Position numbers and translations under genes: made by a program. From assembly GCA_905221605.1 (NCBI GenBank), contig CAJNDS010000056.1:117001-181000 (forward strand): a stretch of 64,000 nucleotides of DNA. The letters run 5' to 3'. The stretch comes from Symbiodinium natans (taxonomy: Eukaryota; Sar; Dinophyceae; Suessiales; Symbiodiniaceae). Under the pieces are notes generated by a model that saw nothing but the letters and a program-made list of their open reading frames with translations, ran no database searches and had not been told where the DNA came from. Of this stretch, positions 24,682-36,600 are shown piece after piece (the stretch's first letter is position 1; every line of letters begins with the position of its first letter).

Positions 24682-27600
24682 GCAAGACATAGTTAGGGGG
24701 TCAGGGTCCAGTAGTCCAGCCATAAGGAGTCGTTCTCACGTCTTGGGTGGCGCAGAACTTTGTGGCGTTTGGTGCAGGTCATCTTCCTGCAAAACCCTTG
24801 AGGCGACGATTCGGGTGGTTAGGGCTTTAGGTGATCGGCGGGTGAGGATTTTCATCGACGTGCAGTGGAACCACTCCAACCTCCGAAACGAGGTGGATGG
24901 AAGGCCATGCCGCTGCACCCCGAACCCTATAGGCTCCTCAGCTTACTTGACACCCAGGCCCCGAGTGTCTCCTGGCGCGTACGTTGGAGCTACATGTGCG
25001 TGCAGTTCTGTCGAGCTCAGCTATTTTTTGCGATTGTGAGGTTGCATGCTTCACCTGTCAAGGGTACGGTGACGTCTTTTAAATGAGTGGAGGGCGGCCA
25101 ACCTGCCACGGCAAGGGGGGTAGTATAAAAGACCAGTTTAAATCCGCATGTTTTCGTATTTGCCCTCCACCCTCCACCCCTCGGGGTGGAGGGGTGGAGG
25201 GTGGCGGAGGGTGGAGGGAGGGGTGGAGGGTGGAGGGGGTGGAGGGGGTGGAGGGGTGGAGGGGTGGAGGGGGGTGGGGGGGCGGGGTGGTTTCCGGATG
25301 GTTAAAATGCTGGGCGGCCTGACGCCGCGCTCTACGGAGGTAGTATGAAATACCTGTTTGTCTGTTTACATGTCCGGGTGTTTAAAAACCGGCACCGTGA
25401 CGCTCTATCCGTTCTAAGCTTTAGTTGATTTCATTAATTCGGTCCCCATGCGAATGCCAGAGTTAGCTTCCCTGGTCTGACTGAGTCTTCAGAGAGGTTG
25501 GGACGAGAATGTGCCGCCATGACCATGCGAGTCCATGCAACCGAGTAACTTCAGAAACAACAGCACAAGGCCATGGGCGGCTCGGACGTTTGCATGCGCG
25601 TGAAGCAAGCTACATTTCCAAATTTCCACCGAGACAGATCATATAATAAAGCTGGCACCCTTGCTTCCCCAGACAAAGTATCGCAAGGTAGTGCAAGGAA
25701 GACCTATCATGACTCAAGCAGCTTAACTTCGGTTAAAACAACTCACCCGCCAAGGCCCTTGCAAATAGGAATCAGTATGTGTGGATGGTAGCTCAAACGC
25801 AGCTGAAGCGTGGCTCTGAGCATAGGCTCCCACTGGAGCCCTACAGCATCATCGTCGAGAATGCATTTTGTGCCTTCTTCACTGCAGAGGCCATGGTCAT
25901 GGAGTTGACAGTGGAGTTTGTGTCTGTTTAATGTGTTCATTTCACCGAGATAAAGAGATTCCGAGCTTGGTTTGTTTTTCTGTAAAGGTTCTGTTTCTGG
26001 GCCACAGGGAAGTGGGGCTGCGCAGATCCTTGTGACCTTTGGCTTTCCATTATGCAACCAAAATTCATGAAGATTTGGCAGTAGCCTCACCACAGCTTGC
26101 ACGTGCTGCATGCATTTTGAACTTTTGCACCTCAACACGTGTGAACAGATCTCGGGCCAAAATCGTGCCTCTGCGTCCACCCCGCAATAAGCTTCGCATC
26201 CGAACGTAAAGCTTAAGGACGTGCAACATGTTGAACTCATGTCGGTGCGATACGGGGTGCTTGAAGGCACCCAACCAGTTCATCGAAACATTAGTTCCCA
26301 AGCCCAGAATGCAACCTTTTGTGCATTGGAATGACAGCTCCGTGCAGGTGTTGATCCGCTTCTGCGCCTTCCGCACTTACCGGTACTGTATGGTGGATGC
26401 TTGGCGCGCCCCGGGATTGACCTTTCTGTTTGATGCAGGGCCACAGGGTTGAGGAAGGTGCTTTGGAGCTTTGGTTCATGTAATGCGATCTTGCTTTTGG
26501 ATCCGTGCAGTTTGTGCAAGTAATTTGGCACTACTTTTTGATTCTAATTAGGATTCAGATGATTCAGGGGGCGCGCATGCGTGGACCATTCTCCCACTGT
26601 CCAGCATTTGCTGTGCTTGTTCGGAGACAATCCCCTTTCCAGCAAAAACTCAGAGGGCGAAACCTAAAGCAAAGACCTACACGACGGCAGCCAAATCGAA
26701 CAAACCCTGCAGGCTTTGTTCAGTATATGGAAGAGTATGCCGAGTGCATGTCCTCATTCGCCCTCGAAAGCGCCAGCATGCACGTGAGTGCCGAAGCCTA
26801 TCGACACGTGTGAGACACGCGAGCAAGGCCTTGGAGCCCCTGCAGTCACCAGACTCACTTAAAGCAGCTTAAAGCAGCTTAAGCTGTGCCGGCACACCCA
26901 TAAATTACCTCATTTTCTTGTTATTTGCTGCGCGGGGCGCAGGTTTCTTTTCGACTTGACTCTGGTCATCTTCATGGTGCATCCTCCTCGGTGTGCTCTT
27001 TTTTGGGTTTCGGAAAAGAGGATGCGCGCATTTTTCTTAGGTTCTCACCCCCCTGTTAACTTGAGCCCTAGAGCCCGAAAAGCCCCCCCCCACACACCGC
27101 ATAACCCGCCGTGGGAAGCTCTCCGCTAAGCTTTGAATGGGTGCAGGCCTTGTTATGAGGTGGTGTTGGGACGCTGGGGGGCTGGGGTGACAAGACTTGG
27201 CGTGCAGGTTTGGGGCTTAGGATAGGCAAAGAACAAGCAACAAGGGGTGAACATTTAACCCCCTCTGAGCGATCTAAATCCGCGAAGATCAAGCCCGAGA
27301 TTCCAAGAGCACTAAAGTCAGGCAGCTTTGGTCTGCTGTCTTTTCTAAAATCGGCTAAGGAGCTTAGCCAGCTAAGCAGCTAGAGTATAGGGCTTCAAGT
27401 GCAGACATCAGCCTGGAGGGGAAACCCACATCCTCACCAAATCCCCACTTACACCATCGAAAAGCTGCAAGGGTTGTGAGTTGCTGCGCCGCTCTCAAAG
27501 CCGTCATGGAAGGTATCTGTTTAATCAACAGTTGGCCCGGCCCTTGCGCTCTTGCCCCAAACTGTCCCCCCAACGCTCAACACGCAACGAAGCAGCGACT

Positions 27601-30600
27601 GAGGCTGGAGACATGGGTTATCTCCCTGATCGATCTGGCCTCGGGTCTGGAAGCCAAGCTGCCCAAAACCCACCCTTTTTTTCCTCTGGGGGGGATATGA
27701 GGGATGGCCCGTACTCTTAGTAGGCAAGCTGGGCTCCTTCATTTAGTAGGAGTCGAGCTCGTCAGAGTCTCAGATCCTGCTCGGCTTTGAACGTTTGATC
27801 CAAGGAGGGCTCCTTTTAGCCTCTGGCCGTGCACTTTCAAAGCACAAGGAGGTAAGCACGGGCAAGCAACTTGAGCCCTTCCGGCCTGAATGGTCTATCT
27901 ATAAAGGCAGCCCAAAGCCTTCAAATCCTTAGTGTAAAAAGTGTCGACCCGGACCTTTGGACAAAGCCTTGTCCCCAGCATCCCTCAAGCCAGGCGGAAC
28001 TGGAGGCGGTGCCGGCATCCTGAACAACTTCAGTAGTCTCAGGCCACCGGAGATGGGCGTGCCAAGGGTTTGGGGACCTGCAGGACACGTTTAGAATTTG
28101 GAATCCTCTCCTCGGCTGTTCCCGGAGTCTGGGTGCTGAAGGGTTTTGTGAGCTTTTTTTTGCGTTTGCGACAAAGAAGCCAGCACCCATTGAGGACCGC
28201 TGTTGCTTGGTGCGGCAGCTTTCCTCTGCAAGAGACCTGAACCTTGAAAGCTCCCAGAAAGATTCGAAGGTGCATCCCTTAAGCCTTAATTCAGCCATTG
28301 AAAACCCAGCTGTCTTGAGTTGTCTTCTCCTTGATGATTTAAGAAATTTAGCTGGGGGAATCTGCTTGGAAGGTTGCTCCGGCTGCTGCGGCTGACGCGC
28401 ATGGCTCGCTTGATGCGTGGGGTGACCCAATGGGCTGAAGTTTCGGGCTTGTCGTTTCCGCAGGTTAGAGTTTTGTGAGGAGCAAAGGTTTAGGGTTTAA
28501 TTAGGGTTTCGGGTTTCGGGTGTAGGGTTTAGGGCTTCGGAGTTGAAACAGCCCGGGTTCTCAGCGGCTTCGAAGCTGCAGGTGTGGGCTTCCGCGTCCC
28601 TGGGGCAAATTGGGGTTCCGGTTCCCTTGTTGCTGAATCAGGGCCTCCGCTGGATCAAAAAACCCTAAATCGGCTCGAAATTTCGAGAGAAAGTCCCAAT
28701 CTTCATCCGCAAGCAAGCCTACAGCCTGCTTTAAAATCGTGCGGGCTGCTGGCCCCTTTTCAGCACCAAGCCAACCTCAAATTCGGTGCGGGGCGCTTGC
28801 CCGCACAGCTTTCAAGCCCAAGCCTGCTTTCAAAATCGTGCGGGTTGCTGGCCCGCACCGCTTTTCAGCACCAAGCCAACCTCAAATTCGGTGCGGGGCG
28901 CTTGCCCACAGCTTTCAAGCCCAAGCCTGCTTTAAAAATCGTGCGGGCTGCTGGCCCGCACCCCTTTTCAGCACCAAGCCAACCTCAAATTAGCGGGGCG
29001 CTTGCCCGCACAGCTTTCGAGCCCAAGCCTGTTTAAAAATCGTGCGGGCTGCTGGCCCGCACCCCTTTTCAGCACCAAGCCAACCTCAAATTCGGTGCGG
29101 GGCGCTTGCCCGCACAGCTTTCAAGCCCAAGCCAGCTTTCAAAATCGTGCGGGCTGCTGGCCCGCACCCCTTTTCAGCACCAAGCCAACCTCAAATTCGG
29201 TGCGGGGCGCTTGCCCGCACAGCTTTCAAGCCCAAGCCTGCTTTAAAAATCGTGCGGGCTGCTGGCCCGCACCCCTTTTCAGCACCAAGCCAACCTCAAA
29301 TTCGGTGCGGGGCGCTTGCCCGCACAGCTTTCAAGCCCAAGCCTGCTTTAAGAATCGTGCGGGCTGCTGGCCCGCACCCCTTTTCAGCACCAAGCCAACC
29401 TCAAATTCGGTGCGGGGCGCTTGCCCGCACAGCTTTCAAGCCCAAGCCTGCTTGAAAAATCGTGCGGGCTGGTGGCCCACACCCCTTTTCAGCACCAAGC
29501 CAACCTCAAATTCGGTGCGGCGCTTGCCCGCACAGCTTTCAAGCCCAAGCCTGTTTTAAGAATCGTGCGGGCTGCTGGTCCGCACCCCTTTTCAGCACCA
29601 AGCCAACCTCAAATTCGGTGCGGGGCGCTTGCCCGCACAGCTTTCAAGCCCAAGCCTGCTTTAAAAATCGTGCGGGCTGCTGGCCCGCACCCCTTTTCAG
29701 CACCAAGCCAACCTCAAATTCGGTGCGGGGCGCTTGCCCGCACAGCTTTCAAGCCCAAGCCTGCTTTAAAAATCGTGCGGGCTGCTGGCCCGCACCCCTT
29801 TTCAGCACCAAGCCAACCTCAAATTCGGTGCGGGGCGCTTGCCCGCACAGCTTTCAAGCCCAAGCCTGCTTTGAAAAACGCGTGCGGGCTGCTGGCCCGC
29901 ACCCCTTTTCAGCGCCAAACCAACCTCAAATTCGGTGCGGGGCGCTTGCCCGCACAGCTTTCAAGCCCAAACCTGCCCGCACCCCTTTTCAGCACCAAGC
30001 CAACCTCAAATTCGGTGCGGGGCGCTTGCCCGCACAGCTTTCAAGCCCAAGCCTGCTTTAAAAATCGTGCGGGCTGGTGGCCCACACCCCTTTTCAGCAC
30101 CAAGCCAACCTCAAATTCGGTGCGGCGCTTGCCCGCACAGCTTTCAAGCCCAAGCCTGCTTTAAAAATCGTGCGAGCTGCTGGCCCGCACCCCTTTTCAG
30201 CACCAAGCCAACCTCAAATTCGCGGGGCGCTTGCCCGCACAGCTTTCAAGCCCAAGCCTGCTTTAAAAATCGTGCGGGCTGCTGGCCCGCACCCCTTTTC
30301 AGCACCAAGCCAACCTCAAATTCGGTGCGGGGCGCTTGCCCGCACAGCTTTCAAGCCCAAGCCTGCTTTAAAAATCGTGCGGGCTGCTGGCCCGCACCCT
30401 TTTTCAGCCACCAAGCCAACCTCAAATTTCCGTGCGGGCGCTTGCCCCGCACATGCTTTTCAAGCCCAAGCCTGCTTTGAAAAACGCATGCGGGCTGCTG
30501 GCCCCACCCCTTTTCAGCACCCACAAACCAACCTCAAAAATTCGGTGGGCGGTGCGCTGGCCCTCACACGCTTTCAAGCCCAAGCCTGCCCGCACCCCTT

Positions 30601-33600
30601 TTCAGCACCAAGGCCAACCCAAATTCGGTGCGTTCGCTTTGCCCGCACAGCTTTCAAGCCCAAACCTGCTTTTAAAATCTGCGAGCTGCTGGCCCCACCC
30701 CTTTTCAGCACCAGCCAACCTCGAATTCGCGGTGGTTGCCCTCACAGCTTTTCAAGCCCCAATCCTGCTTTGAAAAAAAAATCGTGCGGGCTGCTGGCCC
30801 GCACCCCTTTTTCAGCACCAAGCCAACCTCAAATTCGGTGCGGGGCGCTTGCCCGCACAGCTTTCAAGCCCAAGCCTGCTTTAAAAATCGTGCGGGCTGC
30901 TGGCCCGCACCCCTTTTCAGCACCAAGCCAACCTCAAATTCGGTGCGGGCGCTTGCCCGCACAGCTTTCAAGCCCAAGCCTGCTTTGAAAAACGCGTGCG
31001 GGCTGCTGGCCCGCACCCCTTTTCAGCACCAAGCCAACCTCAAATTCGGTGCGGGGCGCCTGCCCGCACAGCTTTCAAGCCCAAGCCTGCTTTAAAAATC
31101 GCGCGGGCTGGTGGCCCACACCCCTTTTCAGCACCAAGCCAACCTCAAATTCGGTGCAGGGCGCTTGCCCGCACAGCTTTCAAGCCCAAGCCTGCTTTAA
31201 AAATCGCGCGGGCTGCTGGCCCGCACCCCTTTTCAGCACCAAGCCAACCTCAAATTCGGTGCGGGGCGCTTGCCCGCACAGCTTTCAAGCCCAAGCCTGC
31301 TTTAAAAATCGCGTGCGGGCTGCTGGCCCGCACCCCTTTTCAGCACCAAGCCAACCTCAAATTCGGTGCGGGGCGCCTGCCCGCACAGCTTTCAAGCCCA
31401 AGCCTGCTTTAAAAACCGTGCGGGCTGCTGGCCCGCACCCCTTTTCAGCACCAAGCCAACCTTAAATTCGGTGCGGGGCGCTTGCCCGCACAGCTTTCAA
31501 GCCCAAGCCTGCTTTTAAAATCGTGCAGGCTGCTGGCCCGCACCCCTTTTCAGCACCAAGCCAACCTCAAATTCGGTGCGGGGCGCTTGCCCGCACAGCT
31601 TTCAAGCCCAAGCCTGCTTTTAAAACCGTGCGGGCTGGCGGCCCGCACCCCTTTTCAGCACCGGTGCGGGGCGCTTGCCCGCACAGCTTTCAAGCCCAAG
31701 CCTGCTTTAAAAATCGTGCGGGCTGCTGGCCCGCACCCCTCTTCAGCACCAAGCCAACCTCAAATTCGGTGCGGGGCGCTTGCCCGCACAGCTTTCAAGC
31801 CCAAGCCTGCTTTAAAAATCGTGCGGGCTGCTGGCCCGCACCCCTTTTCAGCACCAAGCCAACCTCAAATTCGGTGCGTTGCGCTTGCCCGCACAGCTTT
31901 CAAGCCCAAGCCTGCTTTAAAAATCATGCGGGCTGCTGGCCCGCATCCGTTTCAGCACCAAGCCGACCCTCAAATTCGGTGCGGGGCGCTTGCCCGCACA
32001 GCTTTCAAGCCCAAGCCTGCTTTAAAAATCGTGCGGGCTGCTGGCCCGCACCCCTTTTCAGCACCAAGCCAACCTCAAATTCGGTGCGGGGCGCTTGCCC
32101 GCACAGCTTTCAAGCCCAAGCCTGCTTTAAGAATCGTGCGGGCTGCTGGCCCGCACCCCTTTTCAGCACCAAGCCAACCTCAAATTCGGTGCGGGGCGCT
32201 TGCCCGCACAGCTTTCAAGCCCAAGCCTGCTTTAAAAACCGTGCGGGCTGCTGGCCTGCACCCCTTTTCAGCACCAAGCCAACCTCAATTTCGGTGCGGG
32301 GCGCTTGCCCGCACAGCTTTCAAGCCCAAGCTTGTTTAAAAAATCGTGCGGGCTGCTGGCCCGCACCCCTTTTCAGCACCAAACCAACCACAAATTCGGT
32401 GCGGGGCGCTTGCCCGCACAGCTTTCAAGCCCAAGCCTGCTTTAAAAATCGCGTGCGGGCTGCTGGCCCGCACCCCTTTTCAGCACCAAGCCAACCTCAA
32501 ATTCGGTGCGGGGCGCCTGCCCGCACAGCTTTCAAGCCCAAGCCTGCTTGAAAAATCGTGCGGGCTGGTGGCCCACACCCCTTTTCAGCACCAAGCCAAC
32601 CTCAAATTCGGTGCGGCGCTTGCCCGCACAGCTTTCAAGCCCAAGCCTGTTTTAAGAATCGTGCGGGCTGCTGGTCCGCACCCCTTTTCAGCACCAAGCC
32701 AACCTCAAATTCGGTGCGGGGCGCTTGCCCGCACAGCTTTCAAGCCCAAGCCTGCTTTAAAAATCGTGCGGGGCGCTTGCCCGCACAGCTTTCAAGCCCA
32801 GCCTGCTTTAAAAATCGTGCGGGCTGCTGGCCCGCACCCCTTTTCAGAACCAACAACCTCAAATTCGGTGCGGGGCGCTAGCCCGCACAGCTTTCAAGCC
32901 CAAGCCTGCTTTAAAACCGTGCGGGCTGCTGGCCCGCACCCCTTTTCAGCACCAAGCCAACCTCAAATTTGGTGCGGGGCGCTTGCCCGCACAGATTTCA
33001 AGCCCAAGCCTGCTTTAAAAATCGCGTGCGGGCTGCTGGCCCGCACCCCTTTTCAGCACCAAGCCAACCTCAAATTCGGTGCGGGGCGCTTGCCCGCACA
33101 GCTTTCAAGCCCAAGCCTGCTTTAAATAAATCGTGCGGGCTGCTGGCCCGCACCCCGTTTCAGCACCAAGCCAACCCTCAAATTCGGTGCGGGGCGCTTG
33201 CCTGCACAGCTTTCAAGCCCAAGCCTGCTTTAAAAATCGTGCGGGCTGTTGGCCCGCATAAGAGTTCTCTGAACATGTTTGCATAGCCTCGGCACGTGCA
33301 CAGGGCCGACGCTTGTGCGTCCGTAACATTTCAAGATCAAAGGGGCAGGAGCATAGCATGGACGCCTATCACTTTGCGGGCGCTGCTGGGGGACTGCTGC
33401 TTGGAATCTGGCTTAAGACTGGGAACCGTGAGCCCGACGTTCGGCCTTGCATCTGTCATTGTGCTGTGAGTTCACCTGAACGATCGACTGGGGAGGGGGC
33501 CTGGCTTTGGCTAGTCTGCTTTGGGCTGGTCGGGCTGCTTGTCACCAACTTGGCCTTGGCATTCAGGGTTTCATTTCGGAAGGACGAGGCTGGACTTCAG

Positions 33601-36600
33601 GAGTTCACGTTCTCCGTGAAAGGGAAGTCTGGAAAAGGCGTCTACGGCGTCCCGAAGGGCCTACAGATCACCGAGCAGTGAGGCTAGCGCGCGATGCAGA
33701 CCGGCGAGATTGTCTATCTTCGGTATCATGGAGACCCCGGCGTGATCCACACGCGCTTATTGGTGGGGCAAGTGCAGGGGGATGAATGGGTGATCGTGAC
33801 GCCCGACCATGATGTGTATGTGGAAGAGCTCGCCCGGCACAACCCTGACATTCAGTACATGTGGCACTCACCCGATGGCAGGCTCGCCCGAGGGGTGCCC
33901 CGCAACCAGGTCTATGGATTTGCGCCCATGACTGCGGCCCAGTATGCTGCCGTGATGCGTGCTGGGAGGGCAGAGTTTGATGCCGAGATCGCAAGGCGCG
34001 GACTTGGAGCAGTGGCTGCGGTCGGAGCTGCGCCGATGGGTGGTGGAGGTGGCGCTGTGGAGGCCGCTCCAGTCGCTGCGGCGGCGGCAGTGGCTCAGCC
34101 TGTGGCCGCCGTTCCGGCCCAGCCGGGCAACGCTGCCATTGGAAACGCAGGGCCAGGTGCTAGAGATCTCACAGGGCGAGGCTTGGTTTGGGTTGCGGCC
34201 GAAGGGACCTCAACAACAGTGTTTGGTGAGGTCGTGGCCGGTGTAGTGGCGCCAGCGGTGGAAGGTGCCAAGACAGTCCATCGGATGGCTGACGGCAGTG
34301 ACCTCTTCTGTATGTGCATTAGTGAGACTAGCCGCCAGACGTTCAATGGGCGACCGGCTGCTTGCGATGGGCGCATCCTGGCCCGAGGCTTCAACACTGT
34401 GGGGCAGCCTGAGAGGCCTCTGTCAGAGGTGGTGGCTGCCTCGAGAGAAGTCGAGATGGGTTGGAAGATAGCCGGCCCGCGGACAGCCTTATGGTGCTTG
34501 AACTATCTGATGACGGAGGGCCTTGGCTTCGAGGCCCACCATGAACGGTTCAGGCAGCTTTGCCGCATCGACGCAGGCGGCTGGGGTGTCCAGGAGCACT
34601 TTCAGACCAGTATGTTCCTTCGGCAGCTGATTCAGGTCGACCAAGTGGATGCTTGCAACTGCTACGGCGTGGAGCTCATGTTCAGACGGGTACAGACAAT
34701 CGAGTACGCTCATTCAGAAAGGGCCCGGGAGATCGAGTCGAAGACGGTCGGTGGCAAGCTCAGTTTGGAGGAGCAGTACACCTTCGGCTCCTTGGTCCGT
34801 CAAGCCGGGACCTTGATGATCGCACCATCCTTGCTGGAGCACGTCAAGCAGGAGGTTGAGCGCGACGCGCAGCTCTCAAAGAATCTCAGAAAAGCCCGCG
34901 AGGAGCGGGACTTGGCGAAGAAGAAGGGTGGTGGAAACCCCTGAGCTGGGCTTCGCCTGCGGCTGTTGGGAGTGCGTCGCAGGCGGCTTTGAGAACTCCC
35001 TTTTTGTCTGGCGACGCACGTCGCGTCCCCAGAGACCTTTTTCCTTTGCCGGTGCCCGGAGTCTCATGTGATGGTGGCTTTGGCGGGTCAAGGCGTGTCA
35101 AGCGCCGCTTGGAACGGAGATGGCACCAGGACACCATGGTTGCTGAGTGCGTTCGCGGGCTCAATGCTCTGTATAGTGGAGACAAGTTTGGCAAGGCGAA
35201 CTCGCAGTGCCAGACACCTTCGCGGGCACAGCTGGCTGCCTTGGAACACATTCGAAATTCAGTGCACCTTTTGGGGGCTCCCGAACAGGAGCTCAGTGGT
35301 CGAGAGGCGCTTTGGCAGCTTCAGGCCTTCGACGGGTACGGGGAGGACCAAGCCCCGCCACTCGTCGCCTCGTACGAGCCCAGCCTTTTGAGTTTGCCCA
35401 CCGGGGAGGTGCCGCCTGTGCCTCTTCACACGCTACTCGGAGGCGATGGGATGAAAATTGTTGAGGACTTCATCTCAACTCGGCTTTTGCAGAAGAATGA
35501 GGCCCTGCGCAATTTGCGGAGGACTGGTGTGGTGAAGTGTTATTCGGACCCGCGACTTTTGGAGGCCCGTGTGTACAAGAGCTTTGTGCGGCGCCTTTGG
35601 GACGGTGGCCTCGTCGAGTTCACGTCCGAGGAGCCCACCGAGAAGGTTGAAGTCTTCTTTGTGCGGAAGAAGGACGGACGGCTTCGGATGGTGGTTGATT
35701 GCAGGAGGTCGAACGAATGGTTTGCCCCCCCGGACAAAGTCAATTTGGCGACGGCTGAGGTCCTTAGCCGCATTGATTTGGGTGGCACCGACTGTGACCT
35801 CTACATCTCCACTGCCGATTTGAAGGACGCCTTTTACCACTTTGAGCTCCCCCTGCAGCTACGACCGTACTTCGGTATGCGGCCCTTGTCAGCTGGCGAC
35901 CTCGGCATCACCTCGCTGGGCGGTAAAGCTATTAGAGCATCTTCTCTAGTTTTCCCGCGCCTGAAGGTGCTGCCGATGGGCTGGACACACGCCTTATGGT
36001 GGTGCCAAAACATCCACCAGCGGATCGTGTCAGGTGTTGGAGCCACAGCTGACAAGTGCCTCGAGGACCGTGCTTCGGTACCGTCCCCGGAGTGCATGCA
36101 TTTAGAGTACGTCGACAATTTCGTGTGCATTGGCACTGCCAAAGAAGAAGTCGAGGCACTTGCGGCTGCAGGGGTACAGGCTTTGAGGGACAAGGGCTTG
36201 GTGGTACACGAGGTTGAGAGCGGCGAGGGGAACATCAAGGTTTTGGGTTGGTGTTTTCAAGGCAAGAAGCTCCGGCCTTTGTCCCACCGGGTGTGGCGCC
36301 TCATAGCCGCTATTCGTTTTTTGCTGGACCGTGGCACATGCAGTGGCAAACAGCTCGAAAAGGTGCTCGGGCATGCAACTTTCATTGCCCTAGGCCGCCG
36401 TGAAGCCTTAGCTGTATTTGGTGAGTCGTACTCTTTTGTTCGTACTCACTATGAGCAGAACCACCGTATATGGCCTAGCGTGAGGAGAGAGCTTATGATC
36501 TGGACCTCAATCGCGCCCTTGCTTTGGAGAGATTTGGGGATCCCTTGGGCCTCAGAGGTCGCTGCGGTCGATGCCTCCACGTGGGGCTTGGGCGCCGTTG

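Noticed and set aside
28739-33286. Series of 70-342 codon open frames with 35-residue repeats
   Set aside because: The 105-bp unit is divisible by three and stop-poor. Several frames are open at once, units carry frame-shifting indels, and the array lies in an intron.
34989-35135. Start of the RT ORF at TTG 34989, recombinase start at GTG 37105 and membrane ORF start at TTG 33313
   Set aside because: Non-ATG starts are not expected for a eukaryotic gene. The first ATGs (35136, 37189, 33358) are used instead, although the frames stay open upstream.
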